DNA from: SHWB01 sp050246875
Lineage (GTDB): Bacteria; Pseudomonadota; Alphaproteobacteria; UBA6615
DNA: 64,000 nucleotides
Direction: 5' to 3'
NCBI GenBank assembly: GCA_050246875.1
Contig: JBFWVF010000005.1
Span: 333,011 to 397,010, forward strand
How positions within the stretch are numbered: position 1 is the first letter of the stretch; each line of letters begins with the position of its first letter. Shown piece by piece: positions 35,736-43,749 of the stretch. The notes beneath the pieces are model-generated. The model was not told the DNA's origin. It searched no databases and saw only the letters and a program-made list of their open reading frames with translations. Position numbers and translations under genes: made by a program.

Positions 35736-36121
35736 GGCAACTCGCGCGGACACATGTTGAAGGTGGCATGCGAGAAGTCGCCGGCGAAGTCTTCGCCGAA
35801 CTCGCGCATGGTGTCGTCGTCGTCGTGGAAGTGCCAGTTGACGGTCACCGATGCGCCCTCCCCGGCCCGATCCTCGAACAACTGGAACATGTTCATCAGG
35901 GCCTTCGCGCTGGAGCTGTTGAAGTAGTCCATCCACAACTCCGCCGTCAGACGTGCCTCGCCGCCGAGGTACTCGTCGAGCTGGCTCAGCAGCGGACCGA
36001 AGAAGCCGGCGGCGTCCTCGGGGTAGGATTCGCCCCGCATCTCCAGCCGGCCGGCGGTAGGATCGAACAACACGAAGGGCGAGCGATCGGTCGCCTCGAT
36101 ACGCATGGTGGTATCGGCCAT
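35732..36121 (-). CDS. siaC: SiaC-like switch protein (DUF1987)
   Basis: A 129-residue DUF1987 protein. The family pattern is visible in SYPEDAAGFFGPLLSQLDEYLGG and DYFNSSSAKALMNMF. In Pseudomonas SiaC, phosphorylation at a threonine (T68) blocks binding to the diguanylate cyclase; the corresponding site here appears to be Ser69 in NSSSAK. It is a small soluble protein, one base overlapping siaB and four bases overlapping siaD, so the three are translationally coupled. Confidence 0.88.
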   Translation of the reverse strand: MADTTMRIEATDRSPFVLFDPTAGRLEMRGESYPEDAAGFFGPLLSQLDEYLGGEARLTAELWMDYFNSSSAKALMNMFQLFEDRAGEGASVTVNWHFHDDDDTMREFGEDFAGDFSHATFNMCPRELP

Positions 36122-36684
36122 CAGACATGGACCTCGAGGCAGAAGAACGCGGTCTCCGGATCGATCTCGTGGAAATCCCAGATCAGCGGCCGGCTCGCCC
36201 GGCGGGCGATTTCGATCAGGCCGATGGTTGCCCCCTGGCTGCCTTCCTCGGCGGGCTCACGCAGCTTCTGACGGTAGTAGGTCCGCAGGGCGTCCGCATC
36301 CATCGTCTGCAGGATCGCGAGGCGCGCGCCGAGGGTTTCGACACGCGACCGGGGCACCACGTTGGCGCAGCGCAGATAGAAATGGCCGCCCTCTCCGGAC
36401 CCCACGGTCAGCAGGCCGGCACCAAAGGCGCCGGCCGGCGGAACTTCGTCCTTCAGCCGCTCGCCCGAATAACGGATGACGTTTTGCACCAGTTCGACGA
36501 AGACCGAGAAGACCCGGCGGCTGACCCCCTTGTCGGCCGCGTCGGCGTCGAGGTGGCGGCGCAGGGCCTCGCCCAGCGCACTGACGACGTTTTCCGAGAC
36601 CCAGCCGCAATAGGTCAGGATCACACCCTCCGCCGACATCCTCGTTCGCCAGTCGTACAGCTCGCGTGCCAGCATCGCCATCAT
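36121..36684 (-). CDS. siaB: SiaB-like protein kinase (HATPase fold)
   Basis: A 187-residue protein of the SiaB/DUF6272 type that phosphorylates SiaC. A HATPase-like N-box is seen in VFVELVQNVIRYS (Glu/Gln-Asn). GLLTVGSGEGGHFYLRCANVV and SQGATIGLIEIARRASRPL supply the later nucleotide-pocket regions. Three ATGs are close together (36684, 36681, 36675); GGGGAG abuts the first, so the third may be the true start. Confidence 0.85.
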   Translation of the reverse strand: MMAMLARELYDWRTRMSAEGVILTYCGWVSENVVSALGEALRRHLDADAADKGVSRRVFSVFVELVQNVIRYSGERLKDEVPPAGAFGAGLLTVGSGEGGHFYLRCANVVPRSRVETLGARLAILQTMDADALRTYYRQKLREPAEEGSQGATIGLIEIARRASRPLIWDFHEIDPETAFFCLEVHV

Positions 36685-36697
36685 CTCCCCGCCCGAT

Positions 36698-38209
36698 CTA
36701 GAGGGGTCGTACGACCAGGAGAGCCACGTCGTCCCGACGTGGTTCGTCGCCGCGCCACCGGGCCAGAACGTCCTGCACGCCGGCCAGCCGCGTCGCCAGT
36801 GTGCTGCCTCGGTTGTCGGCGATAGCCTGGACGAGCCGGGTGCGCCCGTAGAGACGCCGCGACTGCCCGCCCATCTGGTCGACCACGCCGTCGGTCGCCA
36901 GCCAGAAAGTGTCGCCCGCGGACAGTTTCACGGAGTGGGTCGAGAACGCTCCACGCGGCCGCGCCGTGCGATAGCCGAGGCTCGCGCGGTCGCCGCGGAT
37001 CACCGACGGCAGGCCGCCGATTTCGGTGATCAGGGGTATCCCCGCCCCCGCGTATGTCAGGGTCGCCTTGGCCGGATCCCATACCGCAATGGCACAGTCG
37101 AGGCCGTCATCGGTCGCGCTGCCGACACGGTCCTGGCCAAGCCGGCTCCGCACCAGCGTGTCGAGGCGGGCAAGAATCGCCGCCGGCTCGCGCAGGCCCT
37201 CCGCGTGCACCGCCTGTTCCAGCGCGGCGGCCGACAGGATGGTCATCAAGGCGCCCGGCACTCCGTGCCCGGTGCAATCGGCGACGACGAACAGCGCCTT
37301 GCCGCCGATCGTCTCGGCCCACAACCAGTCGCCCCCGACATCCTGGACCGGCTGCCAAAGCCACTCGACCTCTGCGACGACGCCGCCGACGGCGTCGCGG
37401 GCCGGCAACAGACCGCGCTGGATGTTACTGGCATAGGCGATGCCCTCGAGGACGCGCTTGTTGGCGCGTTCGAGCTCGGCCAGCAGCCGGCGGGCCTCGT
37501 CGCCCGACTGGAGCCCGGCAACCATCCGGTTGAAGGCTTGCGCCGCAGCGCCGAATTCGTCGGCGGTCGGCCAGTCGACTGTGGTCCAGCGCTTGCGCTC
37601 GACTTCGCCCATCGCGGCGAGCAGCGTTTCGAGCGGACGGGCCACGAGCCGCCGCGCAGCGAAATGCACCGCGACCGAGACGCCGACCGCCAGTACGAGA
37701 AAGGCTCCCAGTCCTATCTTCACCTGGCGCCGAAGATTTGCGATGACGTCCGCCGTCGACAGGACGATCTCGACCCTGCCCGTACTGCGCGACCTGTCGC
37801 TGAGGTCCTGGATGAGCGCGCTCGCGAAGACCATGTCTTCCCGATCGGTTTCAGGCGGCTCACCGTAGGTCGCGATCGTCGCGCCCTTGTCATCGACGAC
37901 CGTGGCATGAATCACCAACTCGTCGACGCCGAGTGCGGCGATCTGGTTGCGGATGACCGGGATGTCGAGATTCCACAGCGGCAGCGCCACCGCATGCGCC
38001 GTCAGATGCGCGGCGGTCTGGGCGCGTGTCTGGCGGGTTTCGAGACGGTCCTGCCAGCCGATCCAGCCGAGGGCGATCAGCGTCGCCGCGATGACCAGCG
38101 CAACGACGGGAAAGGTGTAGACGAACAGGCGCAGCGCGATGCCGCCGCGACCGGGCTCGGCGGGCACCGCGGCTGGCGGGTCGGCCACCGTATCGTGCGA
38201 TACCGCCAC
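36698..38209 (-). CDS. siaA: SiaA-like membrane PPM/SpoIIE phosphatase with HAMP domain
   Basis: A 503-residue sensor phosphatase. TM1 (about 27-50) and TM2 (165-184) flank a periplasmic domain of about 115 residues; a HAMP domain (about 185-240) and linker coil lead to a SpoIIE-type PP2C phosphatase. Metal motifs are VGGDW (291-295), DCTGHG (311-316), ATDGVVD (438-444) and DDV (493-495). In Pseudomonas, SiaA dephosphorylates SiaC to switch on SiaD. The GTG start at 38209 follows the stop of the binding-protein gene by three bases. Confidence 0.88.
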   Translation of the reverse strand: MAVSHDTVADPPAAVPAEPGRGGIALRLFVYTFPVVALVIAATLIALGWIGWQDRLETRQTRAQTAAHLTAHAVALPLWNLDIPVIRNQIAALGVDELVIHATVVDDKGATIATYGEPPETDREDMVFASALIQDLSDRSRSTGRVEIVLSTADVIANLRRQVKIGLGAFLVLAVGVSVAVHFAARRLVARPLETLLAAMGEVERKRWTTVDWPTADEFGAAAQAFNRMVAGLQSGDEARRLLAELERANKRVLEGIAYASNIQRGLLPARDAVGGVVAEVEWLWQPVQDVGGDWLWAETIGGKALFVVADCTGHGVPGALMTILSAAALEQAVHAEGLREPAAILARLDTLVRSRLGQDRVGSATDDGLDCAIAVWDPAKATLTYAGAGIPLITEIGGLPSVIRGDRASLGYRTARPRGAFSTHSVKLSAGDTFWLATDGVVDQMGGQSRRLYGRTRLVQAIADNRGSTLATRLAGVQDVLARWRGDEPRRDDVALLVVRPL

Positions 38210-38212
38210 CGT

Positions 38213-38980
38213 TCAGTTCCGCAGGCCGGCGTCTTGCAGCAACCGGCCGAAACTGCCGTCGGCGACCACACGCTCGATCAGCCGATTCAGGTCCGCTGCG
38301 GATGGCGACGAGCCGCGCCGCACCAGCGCGCGCAACGAATATGTCTGATCGATCTTCAGCGAGGGCAGAAGGCGGCTTCTGTCGTCCGGGTTGAGGCGCA
38401 GATGGCGGGTCAGGTAGGAGCGCGCGGTGACGCCGACATCGACGCGCCCCTCCAGGATGAGGCCGTAGATCGCCCCGTTGCTGTTGACCAGGGTGATATC
38501 GAAGCGCTGACGCAGTTTGGCCGGGTCGGACTCGAAACCGGCGTAGGCGTAGTGATAGCCGATGATGCCGACCAGACGCTTGTCAGTGAGCGTCTTGAAA
38601 TACTCCTGCCCGCGGCCAGGCTTCGCCAGCGCCAGGTAGATTTCGTCATCGCTGACCAGTTCCCGGGACGCCTCGACCGCCATTCCCTTGGCTGTCCATT
38701 CCCAGTCCGGGCTTTCGAACATGATGATGTCGTACCGGCCCTCCTCGAAATCCTGGAAGCGCCGCGCCGACGACGTCAGGACGAACCGGAACTGCCACTC
38801 CTTCTGGATGCGATTCAGCAGGTCGATCAGGTCGACCGTGAGGCCCGACGGCTTGCCGCTGGCATCGATCTCGACATAGGGCACGAAGTCGTAGCCGCCG
38901 ACGGCAACCGGGGTGGCGCGGGCCGGCTGGGCCAGCAACGCCACCATGGCAACGCCGAGCGCGAGGGCAAGCGCTCGCAA
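38213..38980 (-). CDS. Periplasmic binding protein (SBP_bac_3 type), first gene of the Sia operon
   Basis: A 255-residue secreted type II binding protein. A signal peptide (residues 1-22, ending QPARA) precedes the amino-acid-ABC-like fold: VDLIDLLNRIQKEWQFRF, FEEGRYDIIMFESP, and LTDKRLVGIIGYHYAYAG for the second lobe. The start is TTG at 38980 with AGAGAGG before it. No ABC permease is nearby. Three bases separate it from siaA, so I infer it senses a ligand for SiaA's periplasmic domain rather than feeding transport. Confidence 0.8.
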   Translation of the reverse strand: MRALALALGVAMVALLAQPARATPVAVGGYDFVPYVEIDASGKPSGLTVDLIDLLNRIQKEWQFRFVLTSSARRFQDFEEGRYDIIMFESPDWEWTAKGMAVEASRELVSDDEIYLALAKPGRGQEYFKTLTDKRLVGIIGYHYAYAGFESDPAKLRQRFDITLVNSNGAIYGLILEGRVDVGVTARSYLTRHLRLNPDDRSRLLPSLKIDQTYSLRALVRRGSSPSAADLNRLIERVVADGSFGRLLQDAGLRN

Positions 38981-39083
38981 TGGGACCTCTCTGCGTGCAA
39001 GCGGACAGGCCCTACTCTAACGCGATGATCGACGATGCAACAGTCGTGCAAGCCAATGAATCACCATCGTGGGACAATCGGTT

Positions 39084-39689
39084 TCATTCGGCGGCGTGCT
39101 TCCCGGCCTGCCAGCCGCCCGCGGCCAGGTGGCGGGTGCCCACCTCGAGCGGCTCGGCCTCGAGGGTGGTGGCCAGGCTGTCGTTCCAGCGGTTGAGAAA
39201 TCCGTAGTAGGCAATGACCCCGAGCATATCGACGATCTCGTCCTCGTCGTAATGCTTGCGGAGCGCTGCAAAATGCTCGTCCGTGGCGGCGTTGGGTACG
39301 GCGGCGGCGGCCTGGGCGAAGGCCAGCGCCGCGCGCTCGGCGTCGCTGAACAGCGGGCTGGTCTCGTAGCTCCAGACCGCCGCCAGCTTCGCCGCGTCGG
39401 CCGGGTCGCCGTGGCGGATCACCCCGCCCGCGGTATGCGCCTGGCAGTACTGGCAGCCGGCGGACAGGCTGGCAACATGACCGAGGAGGCTCTTGAGGCC
39501 CGGCGACACGCGTTTCGAGCGGTCGGCGAACACGGCCCGGGCCAGGGCCCCGAACGCCTTGAGGAGTTCGGGCCGACGCGCCATGACCTTCTGGCTTGTC
39601 GGGATGAAGCCCGTGCGGGCCTTGGTGGCGGCGAAGGTTTCCGCCAGCTCCGGCAGCGCGGCGGGATCGAGCGGCGTCAGACGGGTCAT
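39084..39689 (-). CDS. Carboxymuconolactone decarboxylase / AhpD-like family protein
   Basis: A 201-residue all-helical AhpD-fold protein. The redox motif is CQYC (Cys79, Cys82) with His85 nearby, within LSAGCQYCQAHTAGG, the peroxidase-related arrangement. RHGDPADAAKLAAVWSYETSPLFSDAERAALAFA fits the peroxidase-related CMD subfamily. Likely an alkylhydroperoxidase or thiol reductase. It is monocistronic, just upstream of the Sia operon on the same strand. Confidence 0.85.
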   Translation of the reverse strand: MTRLTPLDPAALPELAETFAATKARTGFIPTSQKVMARRPELLKAFGALARAVFADRSKRVSPGLKSLLGHVASLSAGCQYCQAHTAGGVIRHGDPADAAKLAAVWSYETSPLFSDAERAALAFAQAAAAVPNAATDEHFAALRKHYDEDEIVDMLGVIAYYGFLNRWNDSLATTLEAEPLEVGTRHLAAGGWQAGKHAAE

Positions 39690-39764
39690 GCGTCCCTCCG
39701 TGCGGGCGGTATCAGCCGCAACAGGAGAGCCCCATCGGCCGGCCCGCGCAAGCGCCGTCCCCGG

Positions 39765-40295
39765 CTATTCGGCAGGCATTTCCACATACTGACCCGCGAC
39801 GACGGTGAGGAGCACAACCGCCACGACGAGGGCGATGGCCGCCCCCGGCGAGGTGCCGCCCGACTGGGCGAGCCAGTGGCGCCGCGCCTCACCCGTCAGG
39901 CCGCGCGCATCGGCATCGGCGATGCGGCGGAAGACGGCATCCATGTAGACCTTCTTGGCGAACAGGGCCGATGCCAGCCAGACGGCAAGCATGACCAGGT
40001 CGGGCACCGGGGGTGGGAGGATCAAGGTGGGAAGGATGATCGACGCCACGTAGAGAGAGCCGATCCGGTACAGCTTTCTGTAGAAGAACCAGATGGCGCC
40101 GAGGAAAAACGAGGGCCAGCACCAGGCGATGCCCGACCCGCCGCCGGCGCGCGTCTTCGCCAGATAGGCGAGGAAGGACTCGGCGTTGGGGCCGATCGCC
40201 GCCCGCAGGTCATCCTCCTCCGTCGCAGGGCCGACCGGCGCCGAGGGCGGTGCCGGCGGCGGCCGGCGAGGCCCCTCGACGGAAGGCACGCTCAT
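39765..40295 (-). CDS. DUF2628 domain membrane protein
   Basis: A 176-residue protein with a Pro-rich soluble N-terminus, then the DUF2628 block (SGIAWCWPSFFLGAIWFFYRKLYRIG) holding a TM helix, a second hydrophobic hairpin (IILPTLILPPPVPDLVMLAVWLASALF) and a C-terminal TM helix (IALVVAVVLLTVVAGQYV). No function is known. It starts nine bases after valS on the same strand and is probably cotranscribed. Confidence 0.8.
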   Translation of the reverse strand: MSVPSVEGPRRPPPAPPSAPVGPATEEDDLRAAIGPNAESFLAYLAKTRAGGGSGIAWCWPSFFLGAIWFFYRKLYRIGSLYVASIILPTLILPPPVPDLVMLAVWLASALFAKKVYMDAVFRRIADADARGLTGEARRHWLAQSGGTSPGAAIALVVAVVLLTVVAGQYVEMPAE

Positions 40296-40304
40296 GGGGC
40301 GCGC

Positions 40305-42983
40305 TCAGGCCGCGGCGAGCCGTGCCAGCGCCGTCTCCAGACGGGCGCGGGCATCGGCGGCCTCTTCCCGGCGCTCGCGCTGCTCCTCGACGACCTCCTC
40401 GGGCGCGCGGCTGACGAACTTCTCGTCGGCGAGCTTGCGCTCGATCTTGTCGATGTCGGCAGCGAGGCGGGCGATCTCGCGCTGCAGGCGCTGGCGCTCC
40501 TTGTCGAGGTCGATGACGTCGGCCAGAGGCAGCGCCACGGTTGCCTCGTCGACGACGATCTGGGCCGAACCGCCCGGAATGTCGGCGTCGATGGCGATGC
40601 CGGAGAGGCGCGCCAGGCGCAAGATCTGCTCGCGGTTGGCGGCGAGGCGCGCGGCCGTGGCCGGCGAGGCGCCGCGCAGGATGGCCGGGATCGAGGCGCC
40701 CGGCGGCACGTTCATTTCCGAGCGTACGGTGCGGATGCCCGAGACGAAGCGGACCACCCAGTCGAGTTCGGCCACGGCGTCGGCGTCGACGAGGCCGGCA
40801 TCGTCGGCCGGCCAGGGCGCCGTGGCGAGCAGCGTGCCGTCACCCACCTGTTCCCACAGCTCCTCGGTCAGGTAGGGCATGAACGGGTGCAGCGCGTGCA
40901 GGATGCGGTCGAGCACCCAGGCCGTCGTCGCCCGCGTCTCGCTGCGTGCCGGCGTATCGTCGCCCTGCAGCACGGGCTTGGCGAGTTCCAGATGCCAGTC
41001 GCAGAACGTGTTCCAGACGAAGCGGTAGATGGCACCGGCGGCCTGGTCGAAGCGGAACGCTTCCAGCGCCTCGCCGATCGCCGCCGTGGCGCGTGTAGCC
41101 TCGCCGACGATCCAGCGATTCTGCGTCTCGCGTACGGCGTGCGGGTCGAACGCGGCATCGCGCCGGCACTCGTTCATCTCGCAGAAGCGCGCGGCGTTCC
41201 ACAGCTTGGTGCCGAAGTTGCGGTAACCGGCGACGCGGGCCGGCGACAGCTTGATGTCGCGGCCCATCGCCGCCATGGCGACGAGGGTGAAGCGCAGCGC
41301 GTCGGCACCATACTCGCCGACGATCTCCAGCGGGTCGATGACGTTGCCCTTCGACTTCGACATCTTCTGGCCCTGCTCGTCGCGAACGAGGGCGTGGATG
41401 TAGACGGTGTGGAACGGCACGCGCCCGTCCATGAAGTGCAGCCCCATCATCATCATCCGGGCGACCCAGAAGAAGATGATGTCGAAGCCCGTGACCAGCA
41501 CGTCGGTCGGGTAGTGCTTCGCCAGCACCGGGTCGTCGTCGGGCCAGCCGAGCGTCGAGAACGGCCACAGCGCGGAGGAGAACCAGGTATCGAGAACGTC
41601 GGGATCACGGGTCAGCGCCACGTCGCTGCCGTAGTGGGCGCGCGCCGCGGCGACCGCCTCCGCCTCGCTGCGCTCGACGAACACGGTGCCGTCGGGGCCG
41701 TACCAGGCCGGGATGCGATGCCCCCACCAGAGCTGGCGCGAGATGCACCAGGGCTGGATGTTCCGCATCCACTCGAAATAGGTCTTCGACCAGTTTTCCG
41801 GCACGAAGCGCGTGCGGCCGTCCTCGACCGCGGCGATCGCCGGCTGCGCCAGCGTGTGCGCGTCGACGTACCACTGCTCGGTGAGCCAGGGCTCGACGGG
41901 AACGCCCGAGCGGTCGCCGTAGGGCACGACATGGCGGTGACGGTCGATCTTCTCGACCAGGCCCAGCGCCTCGAGGTCGGCGACGATCCTGTCCCGCGCG
42001 GCGAAGCGGTCGAGACCGCGATAGGCCTCCGGCGCGTTGTCGTTCACCCGCCCGGCGGCGTCGAGCACATTCACGGCCGGCAGGTCGTGGCGCCGACCGA
42101 CCTCGAAGTCGTTGAAGTCGTGCGCCGGGGTGATCTTGACCGCGCCCGAGCCCTGCTCCGGGTCGGCGTGCTCGTCGGCGACGACGGGGATGCGCCGGCC
42201 GACCAGCGGCAGGACCACGTTGCGGCCGACATACCGGCCCCAGCGCGGGTCGTCCTTGTGGACGGCGACGGCGGTGTCGCCGAGCATCGTCTCGGGCCGC
42301 GTCGTCGCCACGACGACATGCTCGCCCTCGGCGCCCTCGACCGGGTAGCGCAGGTACCACAGGTGGCCGTCGACCTCGCGCGGCTGCACCTCGAGGTCCG
42401 AGATGGCGGTGTTGAGCTTGGGGTCCCAGTTGACGAGGCGCTGGTCCTTGTAGATCAGCCCTTCCTTGTAGAGCCGGACGAACACCTCCAGCACGGCGCG
42501 CGACAGCCCCTCGTCCATGGTGAAGCGTTCGCGCGACCAGTCGCAGGAGGCGCCGAGGCGGCGCAGCTGGCTGACGATGGTGCCGCCGGACTCGGCCTTC
42601 CAGTCCCAGACGCGGCGGACGAACTCCTCGCGGTCGATGCGGCGCACGTTCTCCGCCGGCGGCGGGCCGCCGCGGTCGGGCTCAATGCCCTCGGCGGCCA
42701 GCCGCCGCTCGACGACCATCTGGGTGGCGATGCCGGCGTGGTCGGTGCCCGGCTGCCACAGGGCGTCGCGGCCCTGCATGCGACGCCAGCGCACCAGCAC
42801 GTCCTGCAGCGTGTTGTTGAGGGCGTGCCCCATGTGCAGGCTGCCGGTGACGTTCGGCGGCGGAATGACGATGGTGTAGGGCGCGCCGGTGCCCGGGCGG
42901 CCCTGCGCGAAGGCTCCCGCCTCCTCCCACCGGCGATACTGCCTGGCCTCGACCTCGGCCGGCTGGAAGGTCTTGTCGAGCAT
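40305..42983 (-). CDS. valS: Valine-tRNA ligase
   Basis: Class I synthetase of 892 residues. HIGH motif is HMGH in PPNVTGSLHMGHALNN, KMSKS is KMSKSKGNVIDP, and the editing domain contains TTRPETMLGDTAVAVHKDD. The C-terminal coiled coil typical of ValS covers about 830-892. The ATG at 42983 (MLDKTFQPAEVEARQYRRW) is the usual start; upstream in-frame codons overlap the popZ 3' region. Confidence 0.97.
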   Translation of the reverse strand: MLDKTFQPAEVEARQYRRWEEAGAFAQGRPGTGAPYTIVIPPPNVTGSLHMGHALNNTLQDVLVRWRRMQGRDALWQPGTDHAGIATQMVVERRLAAEGIEPDRGGPPPAENVRRIDREEFVRRVWDWKAESGGTIVSQLRRLGASCDWSRERFTMDEGLSRAVLEVFVRLYKEGLIYKDQRLVNWDPKLNTAISDLEVQPREVDGHLWYLRYPVEGAEGEHVVVATTRPETMLGDTAVAVHKDDPRWGRYVGRNVVLPLVGRRIPVVADEHADPEQGSGAVKITPAHDFNDFEVGRRHDLPAVNVLDAAGRVNDNAPEAYRGLDRFAARDRIVADLEALGLVEKIDRHRHVVPYGDRSGVPVEPWLTEQWYVDAHTLAQPAIAAVEDGRTRFVPENWSKTYFEWMRNIQPWCISRQLWWGHRIPAWYGPDGTVFVERSEAEAVAAARAHYGSDVALTRDPDVLDTWFSSALWPFSTLGWPDDDPVLAKHYPTDVLVTGFDIIFFWVARMMMMGLHFMDGRVPFHTVYIHALVRDEQGQKMSKSKGNVIDPLEIVGEYGADALRFTLVAMAAMGRDIKLSPARVAGYRNFGTKLWNAARFCEMNECRRDAAFDPHAVRETQNRWIVGEATRATAAIGEALEAFRFDQAAGAIYRFVWNTFCDWHLELAKPVLQGDDTPARSETRATTAWVLDRILHALHPFMPYLTEELWEQVGDGTLLATAPWPADDAGLVDADAVAELDWVVRFVSGIRTVRSEMNVPPGASIPAILRGASPATAARLAANREQILRLARLSGIAIDADIPGGSAQIVVDEATVALPLADVIDLDKERQRLQREIARLAADIDKIERKLADEKFVSRAPEEVVEEQRERREEAADARARLETALARLAAA

Positions 42984-43068
42984 GCCGAGCGTTCCCGGAA
43001 GACGTGATCCGGCGGCCGTTTTACGGAATGGCGGGCGGGGCCGGAAGCCCCGAAGCTGAAATCGTGCG

Positions 43069-43620
43069 TCAGCGCCGGTGGCGACGGCCGATGACCCGTT
43101 CGATTTCCTCGCGGACGATCTCGTCGACCATGCCGGCCAGATGCTGGTCGAGCCAGTCCTTGAGCAGCGGCCGCAGCAGCGTCTTGACGATGTCGACCAC
43201 CGTCGTGTCGCGCCCCCCGACGGGCGCCGTGGCGCCCATGGCCGCAACAAGTTCGGCCAGCGAGGCCTGGGTGCGGTTGACGACCGTCTCCGAGACGAGG
43301 GCGGCCTCGTCGGCGCTCAGCGGAGCGTCGTCGACGAGGCGCGGCGACGGGCGTGCCCGCGCCGGCTCGGGCGCCGCGGCGCGTGCGGCCACCGGCTCGG
43401 GCGCCTCGACGACCTCGGTCAGTTCGAGGACATCGGGCTCCTCGTCGGCCGCGGACTCTGCGTCGGACTCGGGCTCGTCGTCGACGGGCGCCGCCTGAAC
43501 CTCGGCCGGCTTCGGCTGGGGCTTTTCGCCTTCCTCGCCGTCCTCGGAAATGATGCGGCGGATGGAGGCGAGAATCTCCTCCATCGACGGCTCTTGCTGC
43601 TGGGCATTCTGGTCGGTCAT
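43069..43620 (-). CDS. popZ: Polar organizing protein PopZ (DUF2497)
   Basis: A 183-residue scaffold that forms a polar matrix anchoring ParB and other polarity factors in alphaproteobacteria. The N-terminal helix EPSMEEILASIRRIISED, an acidic Pro/Glu-rich disordered middle (about 28-110), and the C-terminal helical oligomerisation region LRPLLKDWLDQHLAGMVDEIVREEIERV match the family. valS-popZ-tolC is a conserved neighbourhood. Confidence 0.93.
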   Translation of the reverse strand: MTDQNAQQQEPSMEEILASIRRIISEDGEEGEKPQPKPAEVQAAPVDDEPESDAESAADEEPDVLELTEVVEAPEPVAARAAAPEPARARPSPRLVDDAPLSADEAALVSETVVNRTQASLAELVAAMGATAPVGGRDTTVVDIVKTLLRPLLKDWLDQHLAGMVDEIVREEIERVIGRRHRR

Positions 43621-43749
43621 CGGCCGCCATCCCCGCAGGAAATGGTTAACATCAGGTGAACCCTAGGCCGCGCGGGCGCTTCGGCCAACAGCTAAGTGCC
43701 GGAAATGCGCTGGGTAGGGCCGTTCCGGCGGCGCCTTTCGCTTCGTTTC

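Noticed and set aside
38887..43007. Plus-strand open frame of 1312 codons opposite valS
   Set aside because: It mirrors valS, DUF2628 and the AhpD-like gene on the other strand; composition is His/Arg/Val-rich noise.
43037..43051. GGGGC / GCCCC hairpin between popZ and valS as a terminator
   Set aside because: The stem is only five bases and no T-run follows; it is expected by chance at this GC content.
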